Assembly (NCBI GenBank): GCA_017305935.1
Contig: JAFKJU010000006.1
Location: 248,001-312,000, forward strand
DNA: 64,000 nucleotides
From: Hyphomicrobiales bacterium
Lineage (GTDB): Bacteria > Pseudomonadota > Alphaproteobacteria > Rhizobiales > Rhizobiaceae
Reading direction: 5' to 3'
A program made the translations under genes and the position numbers. Positions 1 through 8,079 of the stretch are shown here, one piece after another (position 1 is the first letter of the stretch; the number at the start of each line of letters is the position of its first letter). Under the pieces are notes generated by a model that had not been told where the DNA came from, did not search any database, and was given only the letters and a program-made list of their open reading frames with translations.

Positions 1-1057
1 CGTCCTCCCGTTTCCAGACGAGGGCATAGCGGGCCTTCTCCTCGAAGGCCTCGGGCGCGGAATGGCTGAGATGGGTCTCCACCTCGAAGACACGGCCGTC
101 GTCGAGCGTGAAGAAGGAATTGATCGCCGCCCCGGAATACTCGCTGGCGACGAAGCTCGCCTCGATGCGCACTTCGTCGCCAGCCGCCGCCGCGTCCCGG
201 GGACGGATTGCAACACGGTCGTAGCGGATGGCATAGGCCGGCGTGCCCGAGGTCTGCCGCGCGCCGCCCAGCGCCAGCCGTCCGACGGAGCTTTCGAAGG
301 CATCGCCTGAAACCGTTCCAGGGAAGATGTTGTAGCAATTGAGAAACCGCGCGACATCGGCCGAGGCCGGGCGGCTATAGAGCGTGCCCGCATCGGCGGA
401 TTGGGCGATGCGGCCGCGATCGAGCACCAGCACGGTATCGCCCATGGCCAGCGCCTCGGTCTCCGAGCCGGTGACATGCAGGAAGGTGACGCCGCAGCGC
501 TCGCGGATGGTGCGCAGTTCGCCGCGCATGCGGGCGCGCAGATTGGCGTCGAGCGCGCCAAGCGGCTCGTCGAGCAGCACCATGCTCGGCTCCGTCACCA
601 GCGTGCGGGCAAGCGCCACGCGCTGCTTCTGGCCGCCGGAGATCTGTGTGACCGCCCGGTCCTCCAGCCCGGAAAGACCGACGAGACCGACCATGTCGCG
701 CACCTTCGCGGCCGCGGCCCTGGTATCCGTCACCGGATCGACGGCGCGGTTTTCGAGGCCGAAGGCAATGTTCTGCGCGACGCTGAGATGCGGGAAGAGG
801 GCGAAATTCTGGAAGACGAAGCCGATACCACGCGCGTGCGGGGCAACGCCGTCGATGCGCCTGCCGCCAAACAGGATCTCGCCGCCATCCGGCTGCTCGA
901 AACCGGCGATGACGCGCAGCAGCGTCGTCTTGCCCGATCCGCTCGGCCCCAGCAGCGAGACATAGGAGTTTTCCGACAGCGCCGCATCGACGCCGGCCAG
1001 CGCCGGCACGCCGGAGAAGGCCTTGTGCACATTCTTCAGTTGAAGGACGGATGACAC
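1..1057 (-). CDS. ABC transporter ATP-binding protein, PotA/spermidine-putrescine type (3' end beyond window)
   Basis: This gene runs leftward off the window, so its C-terminus is missing; about 352 residues are visible. Reading the minus strand gives a complete ABC nucleotide-binding domain: Walker A GPSGSGKTTLLR, Q-loop VFQNFALFPHLSV, signature [13 protein letters not shown] and Walker B VLLDEPLGALD. After residue 230 comes a TOBE-like extension, typical of the PotA/FbpC/UgpC importers for polyamines, iron or polyols. The start is uncertain: GTG at 1057 is used, but GTG at 1069 is in frame and there is no early in-frame ATG. The upstream DNA is shared with the divergent GntR gene and contains two TTGTATTCAA sites, so GntR control is likely. 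Partner permease and binding-protein genes would lie to the left. The fold is certain; the substrate is not. Confidence 0.85.
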   Translation of the reverse strand, partial: MSSVLQLKNVHKAFSGVPALAGVDAALSENSYVSLLGPSGSGKTTLLRVIAGFEQPDGGEILFGGRRIDGVAPHARGIGFVFQNFALFPHLSVAQNIAFGLENRAVDPVTDTRAAAAKVRDMVGLVGLSGLEDRAVTQISGGQKQRVALARTLVTEPSMVLLDEPLGALDANLRARMRGELRTIRERCGVTFLHVTGSETEALAMGDTVLVLDRGRIAQSADAGTLYSRPASADVARFLNCYNIFPGTVSGDAFESSVGRLALGGARQTSGTPAYAIRYDRVAIRPRDAAAAGDEVRIEASFVASEYSGAAINSFFTLDDGRVFEVETHLSHSAPEAFEEKARYALVWKRED

Positions 1058-1263
1058 GTCTTTTCCCACCAGTTCAGGCCCGGACTTTTCGCGCAAGGCT
1101 CCGCCATCCACCGGGCGCGCGAAGGCGGCCGAAGACGGCAAAATATTCCTGTCCGCACCTCTGTCAGAGGCCCGGCATAGCGTCGATCCTGGGCATTTCG
1201 TTCGGTTCCACCTGCGCCGTTTGTTCTGGGCGTCTTGTTGTCAAAACCATGACATGAATGATT

Positions 1264-1276
1264 TTTGTATTCAATA
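1264..1276 (+). promoter_or_regulatory. Putative GntR operator, copy 1 (TTTGTATTCAATA)
   Basis: The 13-mer TTTGTATTCAATA holds the imperfect palindrome TTG-TATT-CAA, close to the TTGTATACAA class recognised by FCD-type GntR proteins. An identical copy lies 220 bp away at 1484-1496. Assignment to the adjacent GntR protein is inferred from position. Confidence 0.45.
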
Positions 1277-1483
1277 GCCTTTTTAGAAATTTCTCTCTTA
1301 TGGAGAAACTCCCCAGCCAGCCGGAACATTTCAGCGGTGACCACGCGACAATCATGATCAACTTCACGCCTTCATTTGTTCATTTTACGCGCATTACGCA
1401 CAAAATCAGCACTGCAAGGCTATCGCGATTGCAGCAGACCGTAGTCTGTCCACCTCACCCTTTCAGGTCGATTCTATTCAATC

Positions 1484-1496
1484 TTTGTATTCAATA
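1484..1496 (+). promoter_or_regulatory. Putative GntR operator, copy 2 (TTTGTATTCAATA)
   Basis: Exact repeat of the 13-mer at 1264-1276, located 80 bp upstream of the GntR start codon. A further half-match (CTATTCAATC) sits immediately beside it at 1474-1483, so the regulator may bind cooperatively and repress its own gene. Confidence 0.45.
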
Positions 1497-1576
1497 ATCA
1501 TTTATTCCTTCCTTTCCTTGCGACGGAGAATGCGTCAAAGTGCAGTTCTCCAAGATTCAGACGGATACGGAGATCC

Positions 1577-2587
1577 ATGAAGGACGAGCAGGCAGCCACC
1601 AGCACCCAGCGGCGCTACGCGATCGCCGAAGACGTGCTGCGCAGCAACATCGAAACGGGCACGCTGCCGCCCGGTCTCGTGCTGCTCGAAGGCCCGATCG
1701 CCGACATCCTGCAGACATCCCGCGCGCCGGTTCAGAGGGCGCTGCAGACGCTGGAGGCAGAGGGGCTCGTCCACCGCTTCTCCGGCCGCGGCTTCCTCGT
1801 CGGCCCGCCCGGAGCAGCAATCGAGCCGAACCGCACCGATATCAAGGCGCTCGGCCTGATCGTGCCGCGCCATGCGGACGAGGCCCTGCAAAGCCGCTCG
1901 TCCTGGGAACGCATCTACAACCAGGTCGAGGCCGATGTCGCCGGCTGCGTCGTCTTCGGCCGCTACCGCATCGTCGAAATGGAGATCGCCAACCATTTCA
2001 ACGTCAGCCGCACGGTCGTGCGCGATGTGCTGACGCGCTTGCGCGAACGCGGCCTGGTGCGCAAGAACCAGAGTTCGCACTGGATCGCCGGCCCCCTCAC
2101 CGCGCAGACGGTGAAGGATCATTTCGTGCTGCGCACGATGCTGGAGCCACCGGCGATCCGCCTGGGCGCGCGCGCTGTCAGCCAGTCGCGGCTGGAGGCG
2201 CTGCTGAAGCGCCTGCGCGCCGCCGAGGAAGCGAGCGCCACCGGCTCTTTGCGCGAAAGCGAAGCGATCCAGACCGAATTCATCGAGTGCTGCGTGCTCG
2301 CCGCGCCGAACGACCGGCTGAAGGATCTGGTGCGCAACAACCTCCTGCCGGTGACCGCGACCGACCGGCTGCTGCGCCGCCTCGGCCTGCCGGGCGATCC
2401 CGCCAACATCACGGAATTGCGCCTCGTGGCCGAGCTTCTGCTGCGCGGGGCGACGGAAGCGGCGGTTTCGATGATGGAAACCCATCTCGAAGCCTCGCTG
2501 AACCGCACCATCGCCCAGATGAAGATCGTCGCGATCATTCCAGGGCCAGGGGTGACGGCGGCGTATCTCACCCCCGTTCTCGACTGA
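1577..2587 (+). CDS. GntR-family regulator with two winged-helix domains and a C-terminal FCD domain
   Basis: A 336-residue protein, about 100 residues longer than a normal FadR-type GntR regulator (about 220-250). Residues about 12-78 form one GntR winged helix (IADILQTSRAPVQRALQTLE, then EGLVHRFSGRGFLV). A second occurs at about 118-165 (IANHFNVSRTVVRDVLTRLR, then ERGLVRKN). The C-terminal half is an alpha-helical FCD ligand domain (HFVLRTMLEPPAIRLGARA onwards). The protein is a DNA-binding cytoplasmic repressor, probably responding to a carboxylate. ATG at 1577 fits the N-terminal helix. It is transcribed away from the PotA-like ABC gene and the space between has two matching palindromic sites, so control of that transporter and of itself is likely. 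The tandem wHTH arrangement is the odd feature. Confidence 0.88.
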   Translation: MKDEQAATSTQRRYAIAEDVLRSNIETGTLPPGLVLLEGPIADILQTSRAPVQRALQTLEAEGLVHRFSGRGFLVGPPGAAIEPNRTDIKALGLIVPRHADEALQSRSSWERIYNQVEADVAGCVVFGRYRIVEMEIANHFNVSRTVVRDVLTRLRERGLVRKNQSSHWIAGPLTAQTVKDHFVLRTMLEPPAIRLGARAVSQSRLEALLKRLRAAEEASATGSLRESEAIQTEFIECCVLAAPNDRLKDLVRNNLLPVTATDRLLRRLGLPGDPANITELRLVAELLLRGATEAAVSMMETHLEASLNRTIAQMKIVAIIPGPGVTAAYLTPVLD

Positions 2588-2615
2588 CGGGAAGGATGCG
2601 CCCGAAGCCTCCATG

Positions 2616-2632
2616 CGTGTTGCGCGAACACG
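2616..2632. terminator. Possible bidirectional terminator hairpin between gntR and pxpC
   Basis: CGTGTT-GCGCG-AACACG forms a 6-bp stem with a 5-nt loop and is followed on the + strand by a T/C-rich run (GTTTTCCCCTTTCT). It lies in the 57-bp gap between two convergent genes. The stem is short, so strength is doubtful. Confidence 0.35.
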
Positions 2633-2644
2633 GTTTTCCCCTTT

Positions 2645-3616
2645 CTAGGCCAGCGCCGCGCGCAGCCGTTCGAGCCCGACCTGGCGCTCCTTGCGCGCCG
2701 AAAGCGCCTCTTCCATCGTCACCTTGACGAAAAGGGTGGGCGTATGCGGCTGCAACTGGCCGATCAGATCCATGTCGGCCGAAATCACCGTCCCGACCAT
2801 GAAATAGCCGCCGCCGGAAACGGCGTCCCGATGCAGGATGATCGGTTCCGTACCGCCCGGCACCTGGATCGAGCCGTAGGGATAGCAGCTGTCGACGATG
2901 TTCGAGGGATCGGATCCGGCCCCGAAAGGCTGCTCGCGCTCCACGAAATCGAGCTTGCGGCCGCCCTTGAAACGATAACCCATGCGGTCGGCCTCGTTTG
3001 CCACTTTCCACTCGTCGGCGAAGAAGTTCTGTTGCGACTCCTCGGTGACCCGGTGCCAGTAGAGGCCCGGAAGCACGCGCAGCTCCGCCGGCATTCCCGG
3101 CTTGCGGCGCAGCGCCTCGGGCACGCTCCGGCCCTCGCCGGCAAGGCTGCCCTTGCCGACCGGCAGTTCGTCCCCGGCCGCCAGCTGCCGGCCCTTGTAG
3201 CCGCCGAGCGCGCCTATCGGATAGGTCGAGCGGCTGCCCAGCGCTTCCGGCACGTCGATGCCGCCGGAAACGGCGATGCAGATCCGCGCCCCGGATTTCA
3301 GGAAGTCGAAGGTCAGCGTCTGGCCGGCCCTGATCTTGAAGGCGGTCCAGCCGGGCTGGGCGACGCCATCGACCTTGGCCGGCATGTCGGCACCGGTGAC
3401 GGCGACCAGCGCATCCTCGGTGAATTCCAGCTTCGGGCCGATGAAGACGGCCTCCAGCCCCGCCGCCCCCTCGTCATTGCCGACGAGCAGGTTCGCCGCG
3501 CGCATGGCAAGGCGGTCCATCGCCCCGCCGACGGGGATGCCGAGATGGAAATAGCCGCGACGGCCGAGATCCTGGACGGTGGTCGCAAGACCGTGATGGA
3601 GAACCTTAATGGCCAT
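2645..3616 (-). CDS. pxpC: 5-oxoprolinase subunit C family protein (biotin-dependent carboxyltransferase / KipA-like)
   Basis: A 323-residue protein of the PxpC/KipA family (allophanate hydrolase subunit 2 / urea amidolyase C-terminal fold). Recognisable blocks are the N-terminal IKVLHHGLATTVQDLGRRGY, then GAMDRLAMRAANLLVGN, an SGGIDVPEALGSRSTYPIGA block near residue 120, and a C-terminal GAGSDPSNIVDSCYPYGSIQ / GTVISADMDLIGQ block. In bacteria PxpC works with PxpA and PxpB to open 5-oxoproline with ATP. Here it is the last gene of an operon reading accC-pxpB-pxpC, and its ATG overlaps the end of pxpB by 11 bp. Linkage to a biotin carboxylase and carrier suggests carboxylation-coupled chemistry on a related lactam or urea. 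The true substrate is not shown by sequence. Confidence 0.88.
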   Translation of the reverse strand: MAIKVLHHGLATTVQDLGRRGYFHLGIPVGGAMDRLAMRAANLLVGNDEGAAGLEAVFIGPKLEFTEDALVAVTGADMPAKVDGVAQPGWTAFKIRAGQTLTFDFLKSGARICIAVSGGIDVPEALGSRSTYPIGALGGYKGRQLAAGDELPVGKGSLAGEGRSVPEALRRKPGMPAELRVLPGLYWHRVTEESQQNFFADEWKVANEADRMGYRFKGGRKLDFVEREQPFGAGSDPSNIVDSCYPYGSIQVPGGTEPIILHRDAVSGGGYFMVGTVISADMDLIGQLQPHTPTLFVKVTMEEALSARKERQVGLERLRAALA

Positions 3617-4481
3617 TGAGCATCCCCTCCAGCCTGGCGTTGGTGCCGTCGATGTCGTTCTGGAATGCGCGCAGGTCGAAGCTCACCTCGCGGATCGGCG
3701 GGGCAAAGCGTCCCTTGTCGACATCCTCGACAGCCTGGTCGTAGGCGTCGCGGTCGATCGGCTTGAACTTGACGATATCGCCCGGACGGAAGAACACCAT
3801 GAAATCCCGCAGATAGCTGGTGGTCTGCGTCGGATCGAAGATCGGCATGGGCGTGATGCCGAACATCTGGTACCCACCGGCGCCGCGCACCGAATAGATG
3901 CAGCCGAAGCAGCCGCCATGGCCGACCGTCAGGCGCGGCGTATCGGTGCGCGGCCGCAGGTATTTCGGCACCTGGATCTGCCGCTGGCGCTCGACCATCT
4001 GGTACATGAAGGGCAGGCCGGCGACGAAGCCGACCATGGACACGAACCAGGGCGAGCCGGAATGCGCGGCGACGAAATCGTCGACCGAGCCATAGCCGTT
4101 GATGCGCGCGGCATAGTCGAGATCGGTGCCGCCGGGCTCCTGATGGCGCTCGCGAAAACGCATCAGGGTCTCGTTCGTCCAAGGATCGTTGTAGAAGACG
4201 GGGATCTCGACGATGCGCGTCTTCAGCACCGGCTCGGCCCGTTCCGCCGCGCCCTCGATCGCCTTCACCTCCGTCAGCACGTCGTCGGGATGGATGACAT
4301 CGGGATCGAATTTGATCTGGAAGGAGGCATTGGCCGGGCAGATCTCGGTGACGCCCCGAATGGCGCTTTCCTTGACGCCCCTGGCCATGGAGAGGCTTTT
4401 GAAGAAGGCCTCCAGCGACATCTCCTCGCTGCATTCGACGAAGAGATGCTCGTCGCCCCCGAAAGAATATCTGGTGTTCAT
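3606..4481 (-). CDS. pxpB: 5-oxoprolinase subunit B family protein (KipI / allophanate hydrolase subunit 1 fold)
   Basis: A 291-residue member of the PxpB/KipI family. Diagnostic segments are YSFGGDEHLFVECSEEMSLE at the N-terminus, IPVFYNDPWTNETLMRFRE in the middle and the family block GFVAGLPFMYQMVERQR followed by PRLTVGHGGCFGCIYS. The usual family length is about 220-240, so this one carries a longer C-terminal part (FMVFFRPGDIVKFKPIDRDA and beyond), as seen in larger carboxyltransferase-type members. The start ATG overlaps the accC stop codon (ATGA-type coupling) and the 3' end overlaps pxpC, so the three proteins are likely made in fixed ratio. Partner of PxpC in an ATP-dependent amidohydrolase. 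Confidence 0.88.
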   Translation of the reverse strand: MNTRYSFGGDEHLFVECSEEMSLEAFFKSLSMARGVKESAIRGVTEICPANASFQIKFDPDVIHPDDVLTEVKAIEGAAERAEPVLKTRIVEIPVFYNDPWTNETLMRFRERHQEPGGTDLDYAARINGYGSVDDFVAAHSGSPWFVSMVGFVAGLPFMYQMVERQRQIQVPKYLRPRTDTPRLTVGHGGCFGCIYSVRGAGGYQMFGITPMPIFDPTQTTSYLRDFMVFFRPGDIVKFKPIDRDAYDQAVEDVDKGRFAPPIREVSFDLRAFQNDIDGTNARLEGMLNGH

Positions 4482-5866
4482 CAGGCAACCTCCGCAGTCG
4501 CGCCGGCTTTTGCGGCGAATTCGGTCTCAAGCCAGTGTTCGAGGAAGCGGGTGTCGAAGGATGCGCGCCGCACGCTGTCATCCGCCGCAAGCGCCAGATG
4601 CAGGGGAATGGTCGTCGCGATGCCCTCGATCACGAGGCCTTCGAGCGCGCCCTTCAGCCGCGTGAGGCAGGCCTCGCGGGTCTCGGCCCAGACGATCAGC
4701 TTGCCGACCAGCGAATCGTAGAAGGGCGGGATCGTGTATCCCTCGTAAAGCATCGTATCGAAACGCACGCCCTCGCCGTCCGGCACGGCGAGTTTCGTGA
4801 TCGTGCCCGGCGCAGGCATGAAGCCTTTCGCCGGATCTTCGGCATTGATGCGGCATTCGATGGCATGTCCTCTTGCGACGACATCCTCCTGGCGGATCGA
4901 CAGCGGCGCGCCGCCGGCGATGCGGATCATCTCCTCCACGAGGTCGATGCCGGTGATCATTTCCGTCACCGGATGCTCCACCTGGATACGGGTGTTCACC
5001 TCGATGAAATAGAATTCTCGCGTCGTCTCGTCATAGAGATATTCCACCGTGCCGGCGCCGCGATAGCCGACCTCGCGGGCGAGCGCGACGGCGCTGTCGC
5101 AGAGTCGGGCGCGCACCTCTGCCGGTAACAGGATGGAGGGCGCCTCTTCCCAGACCTTCTGGCGGCGGCGCTGCAGCGAGCATTCCCGCTCGAAGCAATG
5201 GATGAAATTCTTGCCGTCGCCGAGGATCTGCACCTCGACATGGCGTGCTTTGGTGATGACCTTTTCCAGATAAAGCCCGCCGTCGCCGAAGGCGGCGAGC
5301 GCTTCGGCCGAGGCCTGCGGGAAATGGCGTTCGAGATCGGCGAGGTCGCCGGCGATGCGGATGCCGCGCCCGCCGCCGCCGGCCGCCGCCTTGATCATGA
5401 TCGGAAAGCCGGTTGTGTCGGCGACGGTCCGGGCTTCCTCGATCGTCGCCAGCCGTCCCGCGCTGCCGGGAACCGTCGGCACGCCGGCCCTCGCAGCCAC
5501 CTCGCGCGCCGCCACCTTGTCGCCGAGCAGGCGGATGGCGTCGCCCTTGGGGCCGATGAAGATCAGGCCTGCCGCTTCCACCGCATCGGCGAAATCGGCG
5601 TTTTCCGACAGGAAACCATAGCCCGGATGCACGGCGTCGACGCCGGCTGCCTTCGCCGCATTCACCACGGCCTCGATGTTGAGATAGGATTTCTTCGGAG
5701 CCGGCGAGCCGATATCGATCGCCTCGTCCGCCATCTTCACCGCCAGCATGTCGGCATCGGCGGCGCTGTACACCTGCACGGTGCGAATGCCGAGCGCGCG
5801 CGCCGCCCTGATGATGCGCACCGCGATCTCCCCGCGGTTGGCAACGAGGATCGAGCGGATCGTCAT
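4481..5866 (-). CDS. accC: Acetyl-CoA carboxylase-type biotin carboxylase subunit
   Basis: A 461-residue biotin carboxylase, normal length for AccC (about 450). The N-terminal biotin carboxylase block reads SILVANRGEIAVRIIRAARA, the substrate block VHPGYGFLSENADFADAVE, the ATP-grasp glycine loop IKAAAGGGGRGIRIA, and the catalytic region FIEVNTRIQVEHPVTEMITG. It carboxylates biotin on a carrier protein using ATP and bicarbonate. It lies between the carrier gene (4-bp overlap) and pxpB (1-bp overlap). The setting in a Pxp operon rather than with accB/accA/accD suggests a dedicated catabolic carboxylase, not the fatty-acid housekeeping copy. Confidence 0.93.
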   Translation of the reverse strand: MTIRSILVANRGEIAVRIIRAARALGIRTVQVYSAADADMLAVKMADEAIDIGSPAPKKSYLNIEAVVNAAKAAGVDAVHPGYGFLSENADFADAVEAAGLIFIGPKGDAIRLLGDKVAAREVAARAGVPTVPGSAGRLATIEEARTVADTTGFPIMIKAAAGGGGRGIRIAGDLADLERHFPQASAEALAAFGDGGLYLEKVITKARHVEVQILGDGKNFIHCFERECSLQRRRQKVWEEAPSILLPAEVRARLCDSAVALAREVGYRGAGTVEYLYDETTREFYFIEVNTRIQVEHPVTEMITGIDLVEEMIRIAGGAPLSIRQEDVVARGHAIECRINAEDPAKGFMPAPGTITKLAVPDGEGVRFDTMLYEGYTIPPFYDSLVGKLIVWAETREACLTRLKGALEGLVIEGIATTIPLHLALAADDSVRRASFDTRFLEHWLETEFAAKAGATAEVA

Positions 5867-6105
5867 GCCTCGACCTCGGCGATCACCTGGCCGGCCATCA
5901 CGGGCTCCTCGTCGTCGACGAGGAAGGTGATGTTTCTGCCTTCGACGCCGGACGGCACTTCCTGGAACGTCTTCATCACCTCGATGAGCCCGATCGCATC
6001 GCCGCTCGCGACACTGTCGCCGTTGGCCTTGAACGGTGGCGCATCCGGCGAGGACGCCCGGTAGAAAGTGCCCGGCAGGGGCGATCTGATCTCGATCTTG
6101 CTCAT
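5863..6105 (-). CDS. Short biotin carboxyl carrier protein (biotinyl/lipoyl domain only)
   Basis: An 80-residue single biotinyl domain, far shorter than housekeeping AccB (about 150). The attachment site reads IEVMKTF, with Lys as the predicted biotinylated residue and Val in place of the usual Ala (EAMK). The flanking hammerhead strands (IRSPLPGTFYRASSPDAPPF and VDDEEPVMAGQVIAEVEA) are intact. ATG at 6105 is preferred because GGAGAGAG lies 5 bp upstream; GTG at 6120 is in frame. The 3' end overlaps accC by 4 bp and pxpA is just upstream, so it is part of the same transcript and the likely partner of that biotin carboxylase. Confidence 0.85.
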   Translation of the reverse strand: MSKIEIRSPLPGTFYRASSPDAPPFKANGDSVASGDAIGLIEVMKTFQEVPSGVEGRNITFLVDDEEPVMAGQVIAEVEA

Positions 6106-6129
6106 ATTGTCTCTCTCCACTGTATAAGG

Positions 6130-6906
6130 TCAGCGCGCGGCCGCCGCCTGGACCGGCGCAATGCGAATGCCTGCCCCCACCAGAGCCTCGCGCATCTGGC
6201 GCACGATCTCGAAGGCGCCGAGCGTATCGGAATGGAAGCAGATGGATTCAAAGGCGATGTCGATGTCATTGCCCTTGACGGTCCGCACCTTGCCCTCCCG
6301 GCAGGCGCGCAGGACCTTGCTGGCAATGGCGGCCGGATCGGGCCGCCCGGCATCGCGGGTGAAGACGATCGAACCGCTGTCGTCGTAATCGCGGTCGGCA
6401 TAGAATTCGCGCACGACCGGCTGTCCTGCCTCCCGGGCCGCCTGGTAGGTCGCCGAGCCGCCCATGCAGAAAATCGCCGCATTCGGCTCGACCGTGCGCA
6501 TGTACTGTACGAAGATCTGCGACAGCTCCGGATTGACCGCCATTTCCATGTAGAGCGCGCCATGCGGCTTCACATGCTGCAGGCGCACGCCATGGCGGTG
6601 GGCGAATTCCCTGATGGCGCCGACCTGATAGATCACGTCGTTGACGAGTTCGCGGGCGGTGCCGGCGATCTTGCGGCGGCCGAAGCCCTGGAGGTCGTTA
6701 TAGCCGGGATGGGCGCCGATGCCGACGCCGTGCTCGGCCGCCAGCCGCACCGTCTCGTCCATCAGGTTCGGGTCGCCGGCATGGAAGCCGGCGGCGATGT
6801 TGGCGGAACTGATCAGCGGCATCAGGCTGATGTCGTCGGTATCGCCGACGCGCCAGCGACCGAAAGCCTCGCCCATGTCGCAATTGATGTCGACGACCTC
6901 ACGCAC
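6130..6906 (-). CDS. pxpA: 5-oxoprolinase subunit A (LamB/YcsF family)
   Basis: A LamB/YcsF protein, the deacetylase-like barrel subunit of prokaryotic 5-oxoprolinase. Family blocks visible: [15 protein letters not shown] at the N-terminus, [46 protein letters not shown] and [16 protein letters not shown] at 6906 gives 258 residues, the usual length, and has GGGGAAGAGG just upstream; a start at 6960 would add about 18 unrelated residues. It is the first gene of the pxpA-BCCP-accC-pxpB-pxpC operon and its promoter region faces a divergent LysR regulator with two T-N11-A palindromes between them. Confidence 0.9.
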   Translation of the reverse strand: MREVVDINCDMGEAFGRWRVGDTDDISLMPLISSANIAAGFHAGDPNLMDETVRLAAEHGVGIGAHPGYNDLQGFGRRKIAGTARELVNDVIYQVGAIREFAHRHGVRLQHVKPHGALYMEMAVNPELSQIFVQYMRTVEPNAAIFCMGGSATYQAAREAGQPVVREFYADRDYDDSGSIVFTRDAGRPDPAAIASKVLRACREGKVRTVKGNDIDIAFESICFHSDTLGAFEIVRQMREALVGAGIRIAPVQAAAAR

Positions 6907-6991
6907 TGCCTCTTCCCCACATGCTTTTCCTGATGAAGGCCACGCTAGGCCGTTTACCACCTTTTGAAAAATTCTATTTTCATATAGACGA

Positions 6992-7008
6992 ATTCTGAAA
7001 TTCAGAAT
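6992..7008. promoter_or_regulatory. Putative LysR-type box: ATTCTGAA-A-TTCAGAAT palindrome
   Basis: A perfect 8-bp inverted repeat around one base, containing the LysR-family T-N11-A arrangement (TCTGAAATTCAGA). It is 86 bp upstream of the pxpA start in the pxpA/lysR divergent promoter region. Confidence 0.5.
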
Positions 7009-7100
7009 GAACGCCTGTTTTTATCGCGCGACAAACCCGATAGGAAACAAAAGCATAGCTTGAGCTGCCCGAAACGGGGCAGCTTTCTGCCGGTTTCGTG

Positions 7101-7115
7101 ATCAGGCATTCTGAT
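7101..7115. promoter_or_regulatory. Second putative LysR-type box: ATCAG-GCATT-CTGAT
   Basis: A perfect 5-bp inverted repeat with T-N11-A spacing (TCAGGCATTCTGA), 45 bp upstream of the lysR start. It shares the TCTGA half-site with the palindrome at 6992-7008, as expected for recognition and activation sites of a single LysR protein. Confidence 0.45.
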
Positions 7116-7159
7116 TTTTCGATACCTGGCCGCAACAAAACAGAAGGACCTGGACAGCC

Positions 7160-8062
7160 GTGACGCTCAGCTTCCGACAGATCCGCTACTTCGTCGCCAC
7201 CGCCGAACTCGGCCAGATATCGCAGGCGGCCATCGACCTCTCCATCTCCCAGTCGGCGATCACGACGGCCATCAAGGATCTGGAGCGGATCGTCGGCGCC
7301 AGCCTCTTCCTGCGCACCTCGCACGGCATGGACCTGACGCCCGCCGGGCGGCAATTCCTCTCGCACGCCTACGAGATCCTCAAGAAGGTGGACGAGGCGA
7401 CGCATCTCAATGTCGTCAGCAGCGAGATCGAGGGCACCCTGACGGTGGCCGCGACCTACACCGTGATCGGCTATTTCCTGCCGCTGCATATCGAGCGGCT
7501 GCGCCGGCTGTTTCCCCGGCTCGAAATCCAGCTCTTCGAACTCAACCGCGAATCCATCGAGGAAGGGCTTCTGAGCAACCGCTACGACATGTCGGTGCTG
7601 CTGACCTCCAACATCCTCAATCCGGCGCTGGTGACCGAGAAGGTGCTGAGCTCGACGCGCCGGCTCTGGCTGCCGGCGCAGCATCCGCTGCTGCAGGCCG
7701 AAACGGTGGGCCTGAGGGAGATCGCCGACGAGCCCTACATCATGCTGACCGTCGACGAGGCCGCCCATTCCGCCCTGAAGTACTGGAGCGCGACGCCCTA
7801 CCAGCCGCGCGTCATCCTGCGCACCTCGTCGGTGGAGGCGGTGCGCTCGCTGGTCGCCAACGGCCAGGGGGTCGCCATCCTCTCCGACATGGTGCACCGG
7901 CCCTGGTCGCTGGAGGGCCGGCGCATCGAGACCGTCAATATCAGCGATCCCGTGCCCGCCATGGACGTCGGCCTCGCCTGGCGGCGGAGCATGGATCTGA
8001 CGCCGCCCATGCTCGCCTTCCGCTCCTATTTCCAGCAGGCCTTCCACCTGCCGGAACGCTGA
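7160..8062 (+). CDS. LysR-family transcriptional regulator
   Basis: A 300-residue LysR-type regulator. The N-terminal winged helix is textbook: FRQIRYFVATAELGQISQAA, then SISQSAITTAIKDLERIVGA, then LFLRTSHGMDLTPAGRQFL (residues about 3-62). Residues about 90-295 form the periplasmic-binding-like effector domain. The start is GTG at 7160. It is divergent from pxpA with two LTTR-like palindromes in the gap, so it most likely controls the pxp operon and itself. Its 3' end faces hyuA convergently with only 17 bp between, so it may also sense an intermediate of that neighbouring module. The effector cannot be read from sequence. Confidence 0.92.
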   Translation: MTLSFRQIRYFVATAELGQISQAAIDLSISQSAITTAIKDLERIVGASLFLRTSHGMDLTPAGRQFLSHAYEILKKVDEATHLNVVSSEIEGTLTVAATYTVIGYFLPLHIERLRRLFPRLEIQLFELNRESIEEGLLSNRYDMSVLLTSNILNPALVTEKVLSSTRRLWLPAQHPLLQAETVGLREIADEPYIMLTVDEAAHSALKYWSATPYQPRVILRTSSVEAVRSLVANGQGVAILSDMVHRPWSLEGRRIETVNISDPVPAMDVGLAWRRSMDLTPPMLAFRSYFQQAFHLPER

Positions 8063-8079
8063 CCGGCCGTGTCCCATCC

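Larger units (their letters stand above)
1058..1576. promoter_or_regulatory. 519-bp divergent intergenic region between ABC ATPase and GntR gene
   Basis: No credible gene is present. The region is AT-rich from about 1250 to 1520, in contrast to the GC-rich flanks, as expected for back-to-back promoters. It contains the word TATTCAAT three times (1268-1275, 1475-1482, 1488-1495), two of them inside an identical 13-mer annotated separately as operators. Confidence 0.6.
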
